Assembly: GCF_020379485.1 (NCBI RefSeq)
Contig: NC_063444.1
Coordinates: 8,318,652-8,382,651 of the forward strand
From: Brassica napus
Taxonomy: Eukaryota; Streptophyta; Magnoliopsida; Brassicales; Brassicaceae
Length of the DNA: 64,000 nucleotides
Reading direction: 5' to 3'
Both the position numbers and the translations under genes were made by a program. Below, in pieces: positions 26,146 through 37,775 of the stretch. Numbering within the stretch: the stretch's first letter is position 1; every line of letters begins with the position of its first letter. The notes under the pieces were generated by a model. That model worked only from the letters and a program-made list of their open reading frames with translations, ran no database searches and had not been told where the DNA came from.

Positions 26146-28918
26146 CACTACAAGAAAATAAATGTATTGTGACGAAATTTTCCGTCACGATAGCAAAGAA
26201 TTCGTAACAATATTATCATTGTTACGTTTTTGTGACCAATTATTAATGGTTGCAATACGTGTGTCACAAATTTTCTGGAGTAACAAAAATGTCACAATTT
26301 CTTGCGACTAAATTTTTTGTAACAAATCGTCACACATAGTTACGTTGTATATTAATAACAAAACTGTAGTAATTTCTTACTTATTAAATTGTATCAAACT
26401 GTCTTAATTTGTGACTGTTTAATGTGACAACTATATCACTTCTAGTAACGGATCTATTGTCACAAAATGTCACTAATATTGACGACATTATAGTTTTTTT
26501 ACTGTGTCACCGATACTGACATTATATATATTGCCCCAAACTGTCATTATTTATAACTAATTTAAAATCTTAATTTTGTAGCCTTTTTTTTGGTCAATTT
26601 TTTTTGTAGCCTATTATAATCAAAAATTTAGTCACAAAACATAATGATCAATGACGAACGAAATAATATTTATCCGTTACTATAATTGTGTAACAAAATT
26701 TTTGTATTTTGTAACCTTCATTATGTTATTAATTTGTCATAATTAAACCTCACAAAGTATTACAGTAGTAGTAACATCTCAGTTTCAATTGGTTACTCTA
26801 TAAATCGAAATAAAAATAACTCGGTTTACAAAATGAAATTGGTTTAAAATAAAATTAGGTTTAGATAACTAAACCAAATCATTAAAAAAAATTCAACCCT
26901 AAAAAAATAAGCGGCCATGCCTGCCTCGCCTTGCCTCCTCTAGCCGCCATGTGTGGCCTTGCCTCCGCCGCACAACAGCCACTGCGACCACGGCTGGTCT
27001 TGTCTCCTCCACCATCAAGCTTCTTCTGCATCCTCCACCATCAAGCTTTTTCTGCATCCTCCACCCTCCTTTACAAAAAACAAACAAAAATCAGATTCAA
27101 AGAGAGAGACAAAGACAGCGACAGAGAGATATATGTCAAACCGTGGAGTGGTGGTGAACGGTGAGCGTGACATCAAATGATGGAAGACAGAGATACCACT
27201 CATTCAATTCTTCAACCTGCACCAAAGTCAAAGTCACGCAGAAGAGAGATGATGGAAGTAAAATTTATAATAAACGACCATTAACGGAGGTGGTAGAGAA
27301 GATGGAGAGCGATGAAGGCAGAGATCTTGCGAGGGTGGAGAGATCTTCTGACAAAAGAGAAGAGAGGAGATGCGGAGGCCAGCAGTGAAGAAAGCTATGT
27401 ATGGAGATCTGAAGAAAAGGAATAACTTTGGTCCCTTGGATCCAATCTCATCCGACGGTGAAAAGCTTGATCCTTGTGTTTGTGAATCAGCCAATAGGAA
27501 TTTTTTTAGTTGTTATACTTTTTTTCTCAACTGACAGAATACATTTTATTCTTTAATGTTAGTTGTTTTATAATTTTTTTCTAATCTCATTTTCGTACAG
27601 GGATAGAATTTTACTTTCTAATTTTTCTTTAGTTTTTTTGTTTATTATAAGTTTTATTTTTGATAAAAAAAAAGTTATTAAAATTATAAGTTTACTTCAC
27701 TTAGAGTACATGTTATATAGTTCTAGAAATGAAAAATAGATTTAGAAATGAAATTTATGATATATGATTTGGAGTTTGAGGTTTAAGTTTAAAATTTAGA
27801 AAATATTTAAAAATAGTTTGAAGTATGTAATATGAATTAATGTCTTAAGATATAAGGTTAAGTATGAATATATGGTTTGAAGTATATGTAAGGTTGAAAG
27901 TTTAAGTTTAAAAACTTGGGATTAAAGATTTTAAGAGAATAAATTCTGGTAAGAGTTTCTTTCCTTCCTTCAAGATTCAACATATACCAAGAGCAACTAA
28001 TCTAGTGGCGGACAAGCTTGCACGAGGTGCTCGGAGTCCCCCTTCAGCTGTGTTCTATGTTGATTCCACCCCACTGGCTTGGCTTTCCGAGTAGGTAGGA
28101 CCTTTATCTTAGTTTAGTTATTATAGTTGTAAAAAAAAAAAGAATAAATTCTGAGTTTATGTCAAAGATTTAGATTTTAAGTTTAAACTATTATATTTGA
28201 AGTTTAAATTTATGATATAGGATTTGGTGTAGTTTAGGGTTTAGATTTGAGATTTGGACTTAACTTAGGGGATTTGAGATTAAGTGTTTGGAGTATATTG
28301 GTTTAAATTTTAAAAATATATATTTGAATTGAAAGTTTAAGAATTAATTTCTAAATTTTAAGAAGATCAAATTAATTGTTTTGTATGTAAATTTAAATTT
28401 AGTGTTTATGTTTAGGGAATAGTGTATAGAAAAGTTTCATATTCAACCTCAAAAGAAAAATGATAAACAATGGTTTGTTTTTAAAACTCAGGATAAACCA
28501 TTGTTAAAACTTGAGCTACATAAATAAACCTTGCAAGATCACCCAAATAATTTTGCGCTTGAAAAGTTACGACATTTTTTATTTGTTATCCTTTTCAATG
28601 CATCCATCACGAACATTTAGTTTATATATCTTCATAAACGGAGTCATAGCCTTTAGTCACATAGTTGTCGCTATGGTAACAATAAACATAGTTACAATTA
28701 TGTCACATTTTTTGTCTCATTTATTTTTGTCATATTTATGTCACTAAATGCGACATAATTTGGTTACGACATAACCGGTCACAATATTATGACTAAATAG
28801 CTACTCTATTTTTGACATAATAGATCAGTTACAAATCAGTGTATGTTATGTCACAAATATGTGACTAAGAAATCTAGTCTCAAAAAATCGTAACAATAGC
28901 TCCTTTTTTTTTGTAGTG
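26146..28918. mobile_element. Non-autonomous CACTA element, copy 1
   Basis: Begins CACTACAAGAAAATA and ends with TTGTAGTG; the 3-bp target duplication ACA flanks it (26143..26145 and 28919..28921). Removing it restores the transposase frame across LEH|RKCDCG. Both ends are dense in GTCACAA/TTGTGAC-type motifs, as expected for subterminal transposase-binding repeats. No transposase is visible. A GC-richer block (about 26,905-27,490) contains an unrecognised gene-like fragment. Confidence 0.92.
27949..28140 (+). mobile_element. 5'-truncated LINE tail inside CACTA, copy 1
   Basis: Encodes the C-terminal end of a LINE RNase H region (IPRATNLVADKLARGARSP, then PLAWLSE and stop) followed by a short 3' UTR and poly-A. 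Perfect 13-bp target duplication AGAATAAATTCTG at 27936..27948 and 28141..28153. Severely truncated copy of about 190 bp. Confidence 0.9.
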
Positions 28919-29269
28919 ACATAGAAAGTGTGATTGTGGTGTCTATGCAGTGGAGAAAATACCTTGCCCTCATGCTATAGCTGCTGGAACATCTGTTGGT
29001 TTGCATATCTCCACACTTGTATGTCCAGTGTACTCAAAGGATTTTCTGTTTGCAGGATACTCAGAGAATATATATCCTTGTGTTGGACAACAAGTTGAGG
29101 AACGCACATGCTTTCCTCCGGAAGTAAAACGTGGTCCGGGAAGACAGAAGAAATCAAGATGGTAATCTTGGTTGGAGCTATCCAGGATGAGAGGACGCAA
29201 ACCCGGGAAGCAACACAGGGCTTATAGATGCTCAAAATGCAAGGAAACTGGCCATACGAAACCCCAATG

Positions 29270-29690
29270 TAAGTCGTCCAGTGTTTAGTCTTCCAGTAGA
29301 CCTTCAGTTAAGTCGTCCAGAAGGTCGTCCAGTTAGTCGTCCAGGGTTTTTTCTTCCAGAAGACCTTCAAGTTAGTCGTCCAGTGTTTAGTCTTCCAGAA
29401 GACCTTCAATTAAGTCGTCCAGAAGGTCGTCCAGTTAGTCGTCCAGTGTTTAGTCTTCCAGAAGACCTTCAATTAAGTCGTCCAGAAGGTCGTCCAGTTA
29501 GTCGTCCAGAGTTTATCTTCCAGAAGGCCTTCAATTAAGTCATCCAGAAGGTCGTCCAGTTAGTCGTCCAGTGTTTAGTCTTCCAGAAGACCTTCAATTA
29601 AGTCGTCCAGAAGGTCGTCCAGTTAGTCGTCCAGAGTTTTTTCTTCCAGAAGACCTTCAAGTTAGTCGTCCAGTGTTCAGTTTATGTACT
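29270..29690. repeat. 63-bp minisatellite, MULE copy 1
   Basis: About six units built on GTGTTTAGTCTTCCAGAAGA plus TAAGTCGTCCAGAAGGTCGT. The unit is 63 bp (21 codons), so one + strand frame stays open as a repeating 21-residue peptide (SLPEDLQLSRPEGRPVSRP). Some units are shortened to about 37 bp. It follows the transposase stop and contains the family GTCGTC motif. The open frame is a by-product of the period. Confidence 0.9.
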
Positions 29691-29960
29691 AAAAATTTGT
29701 GTTATGAACTTATCTGTGTCAACTTCTTTGTCAAATTGCACTACCAAACAAATTTGAGATGGTCTTGCCCTTTATATTATCCGAAATATAGTTACAAAAG
29801 GTCACTGCTCAGAAGACTTTCCAGACTACTTATAGTTAAGTCGTCCAGACGACTTAACTGTAAGTCTTCTGCGCAGAATATAGTTACAAAATAGGGATCA
29901 AGTTCAAATACACACATCAGCCTAATCTATCATACAAAATCATCTAAAGTGGCCTGTTTA

Positions 29961-30563
29961 TCACCCGTCATACGTACCCAGGATGTCATCCATGTCCTTG
30001 TTTACGAACTCATGCGCGTCAGGAAGCTCTTGAAATATATCCACCGCCATCTTATCCCTCATACTCTTCCCGTTGGCCTTAGCAAAGTCTTTTTTACTAA
30101 ACTCTATCCCAAGAGCATGACATTCAATGTACTTTAGAGTGTACACACCACAATCACCAGCTCGGGCCGGAGGTATATTGGTCGGTCTCTCATATGTGAA
30201 TGGCTCCAGGCTGTATTGGGCACGTAGTTCGTCTGTGGAAGCGCAATCAACAAGCAGATAAGGGACCATGTAGAGAAAAGGCTCCATTACCACATCGAGT
30301 TCTTCTGGGGAGATACTGGAACAAATGCTGTCAAAGACGACTATGTGCCTCTTAGGGATCGATATCCAAATAGCAATCCAATGACTGTCGGCGAAGTTTA
30401 CTGGCGCATAGATATCATCAATATCCGTCCCCCAAACCTTGTTCGATTTGCAAAATGATGGTATAGTGCCTGCATAATAATTCCACGCCCCACCAGGGAG
30501 TCTTCTTCCTAAACCGTTTTGATCGGGCTTCGAGTCCTTAAAATCCTTGAAGTTGAATCTCCA
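29961..30563 (-). pseudogene. Ulp1-like cysteine protease fragment, MULE copy 1
   Basis: C-terminal catalytic part of a C48/Ulp1-type protease: DSHWIAIWI (His), IVVFDS (Asp) and GDCGVYTLKYIEC (Cys), ending HEFVNKDMDDILGTYDG. The upstream exons are cut off by the duplication breakpoint at 30563, so no promoter or start is left. Related to Ulp1-like genes carried by plant MULEs (the KAONASHI group in Arabidopsis). Confidence 0.85.
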
Positions 30564-30579
30564 CACTGGTTTGAAGTCG

Positions 30580-30940
30580 TTTTATATAAGCTCGTTTAAT
30601 TCATATACATGAGAATTTGTAACGCTCACTTTAATAATAAAATTTTGTGTGATATTATTGTTTATCACTTTTGACACGTCCAAATTTGACAAGTGTTTGG
30701 TATTCAGAGGAAATATATCAGGCTTAATATTTTAAAGTCAAAAGTTTGGAATCAATAAACCGAATGTGGAACCGCTACAAACCGAAATGGAAATATGGTC
30801 TAGTTTTGGTTAACTGTATAAACCAAACCACAAAATTGGATCACGGATTGATAAGAATCCTCCTCCCACATCCATAAATATCACGGTTGGTTTCAAGAAC
30901 ATGGATTATTTATATAACTTAAAAATCAGAAAATAAAAAA
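30580..30940. repeat. Copy of the mTERF upstream flank, B
   Basis: Same sequence as 22424..22784, lying immediately left of the second MULE. It is the second of three copies; the third is upstream of the mTERF gene near 61,140-61,380. Confidence 0.75.
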
Positions 30941-31520
30941 GGGCTTTTTGCAGAATTGACTCAAAACTCAAAGTCAAACCTAAAACTAACCCATGTTTTT
31001 CTTGGATTTTTCTTCTGCCCTATTCACCCCCACAAGTTCATGATATTCACGAAAATACCATCACATTTTTTTTATTTTTTTTTTCCGAAAATGATATTTT
31101 TACTCCCTCACCCTCATCATCTTCAAGTAATTACAAGATTGTCATTGTGATCAATACCCCAACCACCATGAACAACCAATTTGAAGCTCTTAATGCACCT
31201 AAAATCGATTTACACTCTCTCTTTCTCACTTGTAATGAACTAAAAACAACATCTCTTTCACTTTGCCTCCATATTCATCCAAAAAACTCAAGCTTTTGAT
31301 TCAAATTTTTTTATGGTTTATAGAGCCATTCAAGCATACTATTCTTGGTGGGTCACTTTCGTTTGAGATTGTGGGTGGTTGGAGAAGACTCTGTGTGCTA
31401 AGGAAGTCATCTCACTAGTTTAAGGTATGAAACTGAAATTTTTTCCAGATCTGTTTGTGTAGAAGACTTACCCGAAAGTAGTCTGGCTGTAGAAGACTTA
31501 CGGGTAAGTCTTATGGTCAA

Positions 31521-32214
31521 ACGGACGACTTACTTTTAAGTCGTCATCTTTGTTTGTTAAAAAAAGAACTAGAGAATACCCTAGACGACTTACTGATAAG
31601 TCGTCTAGGATAAATGAGTTAGTTTTGCATTTGACCGAATTGTGTCAGATATTTGACTATTCCTGGACGACTTACCAGTAAGTCTTCTCCCGGAAAACAA
31701 AAATTTCAATATTTTATTAAATCTGGACGACTTATCTGTAAGTCGTCTCAGGTTACTTTTGCAATTGGAAAATAAAACTTAAATTTAACTTTTCCCAGAC
31801 GACTGACTTCCAGTAAGACGACTTACTTGAAAGTCGTCCAGGATAAGCAAAGTCGTCCAGATTTAATTCCTAGATTATGGTCAAACCTTGCTTATCTCGG
31901 ACGACTTTCTTGTTTGTCGTCTGGCTGGACGACTTTCAAGTAAGTCGTCTGGGTAAAGTTAAATATATAAGTTTCTTTTTCGAATTGCAAACTAACCTGA
32001 GAAGACTTACAAATAAGTCGTCTAGCTTTAATAAAATATTGAAATTTTTGTTTTCCCTGGGATGACTTACTGGTAAGTCGTCCAGGAAAAGTCAAATATC
32101 TGATACTATTCGGTCAAATGCAAAACTAACACATTTATCCTAGACGACTTCCTGGTAAGTCGTCTAGGTTTTTTTTTTAACAAACAAAGCTGGACGACTT
32201 ACAAGTAAGTCGTC
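31521..32214. repeat. ~690-bp imperfect inverted repeat in the MULE 5' arm, copy 2
   Basis: Counterpart of 23378..24056. Copy 2 keeps the CTTACTGATAAGTCGTC palindrome half near 31,588 that copy 1 has lost, so the two arms pair better here. Confidence 0.85.
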
Positions 32215-34304
32215 CTATTTAAAATTCAATTGCAAAAATGACCCGTTTGGACGACTTACTGGTAAGTCTTCCAGACGACTTACTGGTATGTCGTCTGCGT
32301 CAATGTTTAGTAAACTTTCATTTTCTCTATGTTTACTAATGTGTTTTATTTTGAATTTTTGTAGATGATGCGTCAGTTACATGCAGTGTATGGAGAATGG
32401 TTGTTGAATGATTGTCGTTGGGATTTTGTGGTTGATAATGTCAAAGGAGCGAGAATCATTTTTTTGGGGGAAGGTTCGACACATGCTGAACTTCTTGCAA
32501 TGGCTCAAGAAGATTATAACCTGGACATGAGCACAGAATCTGTGGAGATAACCTACTCATTACCAGCAGAAATGATGCAGGCTCCAGACACCCCTCCTAT
32601 TCATGTTACAAGTGATAGACAAGTTCGAAACTTGCTCGAGATAACCAAAACGCATGGAGTACGGCTTTGTGTATCAAGCCATAGCAAGGTGGAAACGGTT
32701 TCAGAGTTCAGGGAAGATGATGAAGCTGATGAATGTTTTGAAGATGATGATGATGATTTGGTTGATGATGAAAATCATGACTGGGAGGAGGACGATGGGG
32801 ATGAGGACGATGGGGAGGAGGATGCTGGCATCTCTATTGTTGCTGAAGCGGACGAGAATGGTGAGGATTACAGTGTTTATGGAAAGGTTGAAGATGAGGA
32901 TGAGGAAGATGATGATATGTGTTTTGAAGATATCGAAAAGATTGAAGGAGGAAGATCGAATGGTAACAGTATCTATGTCAACCAGAGTTTTGTTAGCAAG
33001 GATGCACTGCTTTCAGAGCTGCGGTTGACAGCAGTGAGGTTTAAGTTCTCCTTCAGAATATACAAGTCAACGAAAACTCTCCTTGTGACAACATGTCCGG
33101 TTAGTGGTTGTCAATGGAAGGTCAGAGCGAGTGTGAAACATGGGACAAACACGTTTTGGGTAACAAAGTATGTGGAAAAACATACATGCTCAGCGGGAGA
33201 CCGACTCGCTCAGCGGAGACACTGTACTCCGAAGTATGTTGGTAGGCTTTTCATTGATCGTGTTGGAATCATTGATGGGTTGAATCCGCAGCATATCACT
33301 GATGCAATGAAGAACATGTTTGGCATGACGCTTGATTACACCACTTCATACAGAGCACTTTTATATGCACAAACATTGGTGAGAGGATCAGCAGAAGATG
33401 GGTATTCGCGTCTGCCATCATATCTCGAGCAAATCTCCTTAGCAAATCCCGATTCTATCACGGCTATAGAACTTGATTCTATCAATAGATTTAAGTATCT
33501 ATTTCTCTCTTTTGGAGCTTCTATCAAAGGTTTTAAGTATCAGAGAAGGGTCATTGTTGTGGATGGGACTCACCTAAGTGGGAAATATGGAGGTGTTATG
33601 TTAGTTGCAGCCGCATAAGATGGGAATTTTCAGATATTTCCATTGGCTTTTGGGATCGTAGATGCTGAAGATGAACCTTCTTGGGAATGGTTTTTCACAA
33701 AATTGGCTAGTTGTGTATCTGATGAGCAGCCTCTGGTGATAGTCTCTGACCGGCACGCGGCCATTAAAAGTGCGTGTGATAAGGTGTTTCCTTGGGCAAC
33801 CCGAGGAATATGTTATTATCACCTTCAAGATAACATTGTCAAAAAATATAAAGGGAAACATCTCTTGTACTTGGTGAAAGGTGCTGCTTATGCTCATACG
33901 GTTTCAGATTTTGACCGGTACATGGCTGAGATACGGAGTGCAAACCTGGACCTTGCAACGTATTTGGAGAATGCCGACGTCAGCCTATGGTCAAGGGTTT
34001 ATTGTCAGGGGGACAGGTACAACATAAAGACAAGCAACATCGCTGAATCTATTAATTCCGCTCTGAAGCGAGCTAGAGGATTTCCGGTTCAGTTCCTGTT
34101 GGAGTTCATAAGGGAGAAGCTAGGAAAGTGGTTTTGGAAAAGGTGAGAAGATGCTTTGAGTCTCCCAACTCAACATAGTCGAGGTGTTGAATACTTGCTT
34201 GCTGTTCGATCGGAGATAGCGGATACGATGACAGTACAACCAATTGATGGATGGCGATTCTTTGTGAAAGGTCGGAAAATGGACTGTGTGGTTGATTTGG
34301 AACA

Positions 34305-37076
34305 CACTACAAGAAAATAAATGTATTGTGACGAAATTTTCCGTCACGATAGCAAAGAATTCGTAACAATATTATCATTGTTACGTTTTTGTGACCAATT
34401 ATTAATGGTTGCAATACGTGTGACAAATTTTCTGGAGTAACAAAAATGTCACAATTTCTTGCGACTAAATTTTTTGTAACAAATCGTCACACATAGTTAC
34501 GTTGTATATTAATAACAAAACTGTAGTAATTTCTTACTTATTAAATTGTATCAAACTGTCATAATTTGTGACTGTTTAATGTGACAACTATATCACTTCT
34601 AGTAACGGATCTATTGTCACAAAATGTCACTAATATTGACGACATTATAGTTTTTTTACTGTGTCACCGATACTGACATTATATATATTGCCCCAAACTG
34701 TCATTATTTATAACTAATTTAAAATCTTAATTTTGTAGCCTTTTTTTTGGTCAATTTTTTTTGTAGCCTATTATAATCAAAAATTTAGTCACAAAACATA
34801 ATGATCAATGACGAACGAAATAATATTTATCCGTTACTATAATTGTGTAACAAAATTTTTGTATTTTGTAACCTTCATTATGTTATTAATTTGTCATAAT
34901 TAAACCTCACAAAGTATTACAGTAGTAGTAACATCTCAGTTTCAATTGGTTACTCTATAAATCGAAATAAAAATAACTCGGTTTACAAAATGAAATTGGT
35001 TTAAAATAAAATTAGGTTTAGATAACTAAACCAAATCATTAAAAAAAATTCAACCCTAAAAAAATAAGCGGCCATGCCTGCCTCGCCTTGCCTCCTCCAG
35101 CCGCCATGTGTGGCCTTGCCTCCGCCGCACAACAGCCACTGCGACCACGGCTGGTCTTGTCTCCTCCACCATCAAGCTTCTTCTGCATCCTCCACCATCA
35201 AGCTTTTTCTGCATCCTCCACCCTCCTTTACAAAAAACAAACAAAAATCAGATTCAAAGAGAGAGACAAAGACAGCGACAGAGAGATATATGTCAAACCG
35301 TGGAGTGGTGGTGAACGGTGAGCGTGACATCAAATGATGGAAGACAGAGATACCACTCATTCAATTCTTCAACCTGCACCAAAGTCAAAGTCACGCAGAA
35401 GAGAGATGATGGAAGTAAAATTTATAATAAACGACCATTAACGGAGGTGGTAGAGAAGATGGAGAGCGATGAAGGCAGAGATCTTGCGAGGGTGGAGAGA
35501 TCTTCTGACGAAAGAGAAGAGAGGAGATGCGGAGGCCAGCAGTGAAGAAAGCTATGTATGGAGATCTGAAGAAAAGGAATAACTTTGGTCCCTTGGATCC
35601 AATCTCATCCGACGGTGAAAAGCTTGATCCTTGTGTTTGTGAATCAGCCAATAGGAATTTTTTTAGTTGTTATACTTTTTTCTCAACAGACAGAATACAT
35701 TTTATTCTTTAATGTTAGTTGTTTTATAATTTTTGTTTCTAATCTCATTTTCGTACAGGGATAGAATTTTACTTTCTAATTTTTCTTTAGTTTTTATGTT
35801 TATTATAAGTTTTATTGTTGATAAAAAAAAAGTTATTAAAATTATAAGTTTACTTCACTTAGAGTACATGTTATATAGTTCTAGAAATGAAAAATAGATT
35901 TAGAAATGAAATTTATGATATATGATTTGGAGTTTGAGGTTTAAGTTTAAAATTTAGAAAATATTTAAAAATAGTTTGAAGTATGTAATATGAATTAATG
36001 TCTTAAGATATAAGGTTAAGTATGAATATATGGTTTGAAGTATATGTAAGGTTAAAAGTTTAAGTTTAAAAACTTGGGATTAAAGATTTTAAGAGAATAA
36101 ATTCTGGTAAGAGTTTCTTTCCTTCCTTCAAGATTCAACATATACCAAGAGCAACTAATCTAGTGGCGGACAAGCTTGCACGAGGTGCTCGGAGTCCCCC
36201 TTCAGCTGTGTTCTATGTTGATTCCACCCCACCGGCTTGGCTTTCCGAGTCGGTAGGACCTTTATCTTAGTTTAGTTATTATAGTTGTCAAAAAAAAAAA
36301 GAATAAATTTTGAGTTTATGTCAAAGATTTAGATTTTAAGTTTAAACTATTATATTTGAAGTTTAAATTTATGATATAGGATTTGGTGTAGTTTAGGGTT
36401 TAGATTTGAGATTTGGACTTAACTTAAGGGATTTGAGATTAAGTGTTTGGAGTATATTGGTTTAAATTTTAAAAATATATATTTGAATTGAAAGTTTAAG
36501 AATTAATTTCTAAATTTTAAGAAGATCAAATTAATTGTTTTGTATGTAAATTTAAATTTAGTGTTTATGTTTAGGGAATAGTGTATAGAAAAGTTTCATA
36601 TTCAACCTCAAAAGAAAAATGATAAACAATGGTTTCTTTTTAAAACTCAGGATAAACCATTGTTAAAACTTGAGCTACATAAATAAACCTTGCAAGATCA
36701 CCCAAATAATTTTGCGCTTGAAAAGTTACGACATTTTTTATTTGTTATCCTTTTCAATGCATCCATCACGAACATTTAGTTTATATATCTTCATAAACGG
36801 AGTCATAGCCTTTAGTCACATAGTTGTCGCTATGGTAACAATAAACATAGTTACAATTATGTCACATTTTTTGTCTCATTTATTTTTGTCATATTTATGT
36901 CACTAAATGCGACATAATTTGGTTACGACATAACCGGTCACAATATTATGACTAAATAGCTACTCTTTTTTTGACATAATAGATCAGTTACAAATCAGTG
37001 TATGTTATGTCACAAATATGTGACTAAGAAATCTAGTCTCAAAAAATCGTAACAATAGCTCCTTTTTCTTGTAGTG
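34305..37076. mobile_element. Non-autonomous CACTA element, copy 2
   Basis: Duplicate of the element at 26146..28918. Here the right end reads TTTTTCTTGTAGTG, pairing better with the CACTACAAGAAAA left end than in copy 1. ACA target duplication at 34302..34304 and 37077..37079. Confidence 0.92.
36107..36299 (+). mobile_element. 5'-truncated LINE tail inside CACTA, copy 2
   Basis: Duplicate of the LINE tail at 27949..28140. Target duplication at 36094..36106 and 36300..36312 with one mismatch, acquired after the segment was duplicated. Confidence 0.88.
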
Positions 37077-37429
37077 ACATGGAAAGTGTGATTGTGGTGT
37101 CTATGCAGTGGAGAAAATACCTTGCCCTCATGCTATAGCTGCTGGAACATCTGTTGGTTTGCATATCTCCACACTTGTATGTCCAGTGTACTCAAATGAT
37201 TTTTTGTTTGCAGGATACTCAGAGAATATATATCCTTGTGTTGGACAACAAGTTGAGGAACGCACATGCTTTCCTCCGGAAGTAAAACGTGGTCCGGGAA
37301 GACAGAAGAAATCAAGATGGCAATCTTGGTTGGAGCTATCCAGGATGAGAGGACGCAAACCCGGGAAGCAACACAGGGCTTATAGATGCTCAAAATGCAA
37401 GGAAACTGGCCATACGAAACCCCAATGTA

Positions 37430-37775
37430 AGTCGTCCAGTGTTTAGTCTTCCAGAAGACCTTCAGTTAAGTCGTCCAGAAGGTCGTCCAGTTAGTCGTCC
37501 AGGGTTTTTTCTTCCAGAAGACCTTCAAGTTAGTCGTCCAGTGTTTAGTCTTCCAGAAGACCTTCAATTAAGTCGTCCAGAAGGTCGTCCAGTTAGTCGT
37601 CCAGTGTTTAGTCTTCCAGAAGACCTTCAATTAAGTCGTCCAGAAGGTCGTCCAGTTAGTCGTCCAGTGTTTAGTCTTCCAGAAGACCTTCAATTAAGTC
37701 GTCCAGAAGGTCGTCCAGTTAGTCGTCCAGAGTTTTTTCTTCCAGAAGACCTTCAAGTTAGTCGTCCAGTGTTCA
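37430..37775. repeat. 63-bp minisatellite, MULE copy 2
   Basis: Same array as 29270..29690 but one unit shorter, overlapping the transposase stop at 37444..37446. The unit-number change happened after the tandem duplication. Confidence 0.9.

Larger units (their letters stand above)
24209..29288 (+). pseudogene. MuDR-type transposase, interrupted, copy 1
   Basis: Would cut and paste the MULE. Order of features: N-terminal PB1-like region (QLHAVYGEWLL), a long Asp/Glu tract, a zinc DNA-binding domain (CPVSGCQWKVRASV.. HTC), the DDE core (VIVVDGTHL near residue 399, IVSDRHAAIK near 461, NIAESINSAL), a SWIM zinc finger (CDCGVY..CPHAIA) and a CCHC knuckle (CSKCKETGHTKPQC). Breaks: in-frame TAA at about 25457 (CAA in the third copy), the CACTA insertion at 26146, and another TAA near 29163 where copy 2 has CAA. 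The start region reads ATAATG where copy 2 has ATGATG. It follows a TTTGTAG acceptor, so an upstream noncoding exon is likely. Confidence 0.88.
22424..30563. repeat. Tandem segmental duplication, copy 1 (8.1 kb)
   Basis: Nearly identical to 30580..38683, with scattered substitutions and small indels. It starts at TTTTATATAAGCTCG, about 360 bp outside the MULE left end, and stops inside the Ulp1 exon, so neither breakpoint is a transposon terminus. A 16-bp filler (30564..30579) joins it to copy 2. Confidence 0.9.
22785..30563 (+). mobile_element. Mutator-like element (MULE) copy 1, right-truncated
   Basis: The left terminus starts GGGCTTTTTG and contains GACTCAAAACT and AGTCAAAC, the same end as the third MULE at 49653. 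It encodes a + strand transposase pseudogene and, on -, the 3' part of an Ulp1-like gene. The right end is missing because the duplication breakpoint cuts the element. A CACTA element with a nested LINE splits the transposase. Confidence 0.85.
32365..37446 (+). pseudogene. MuDR-type transposase, interrupted, copy 2
   Basis: Same domain order as copy 1: PB1-like N-terminus, acidic tract, zinc DNA-binding domain, DDE core, SWIM finger and CCHC knuckle. It shares the in-frame TAA after MLVAAA (33616..33618) with copy 1, so that mutation predates the duplication. It has its own stop near 34144, where two substitutions turn ATGAGA into AGGTGA after KWFWK. The CACTA insertion lies at 34305. The 3' exon from 37080 is open through the zinc knuckle to the stop at 37446. 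Cannot make full-length transposase. Confidence 0.88.

Noticed and set aside
29270..29870. Regular short repeats resembling a CRISPR array
   Set aside because: Plant nuclear context, repeats overlap transposon coding and intron sequence, no constant spacer length, no cas genes.
29281..29894. Open frame encoding a repetitive Pro/Arg/Ser peptide after the transposase
   Set aside because: It is produced by the 63-bp period of the minisatellite, has no start context and no family similarity.
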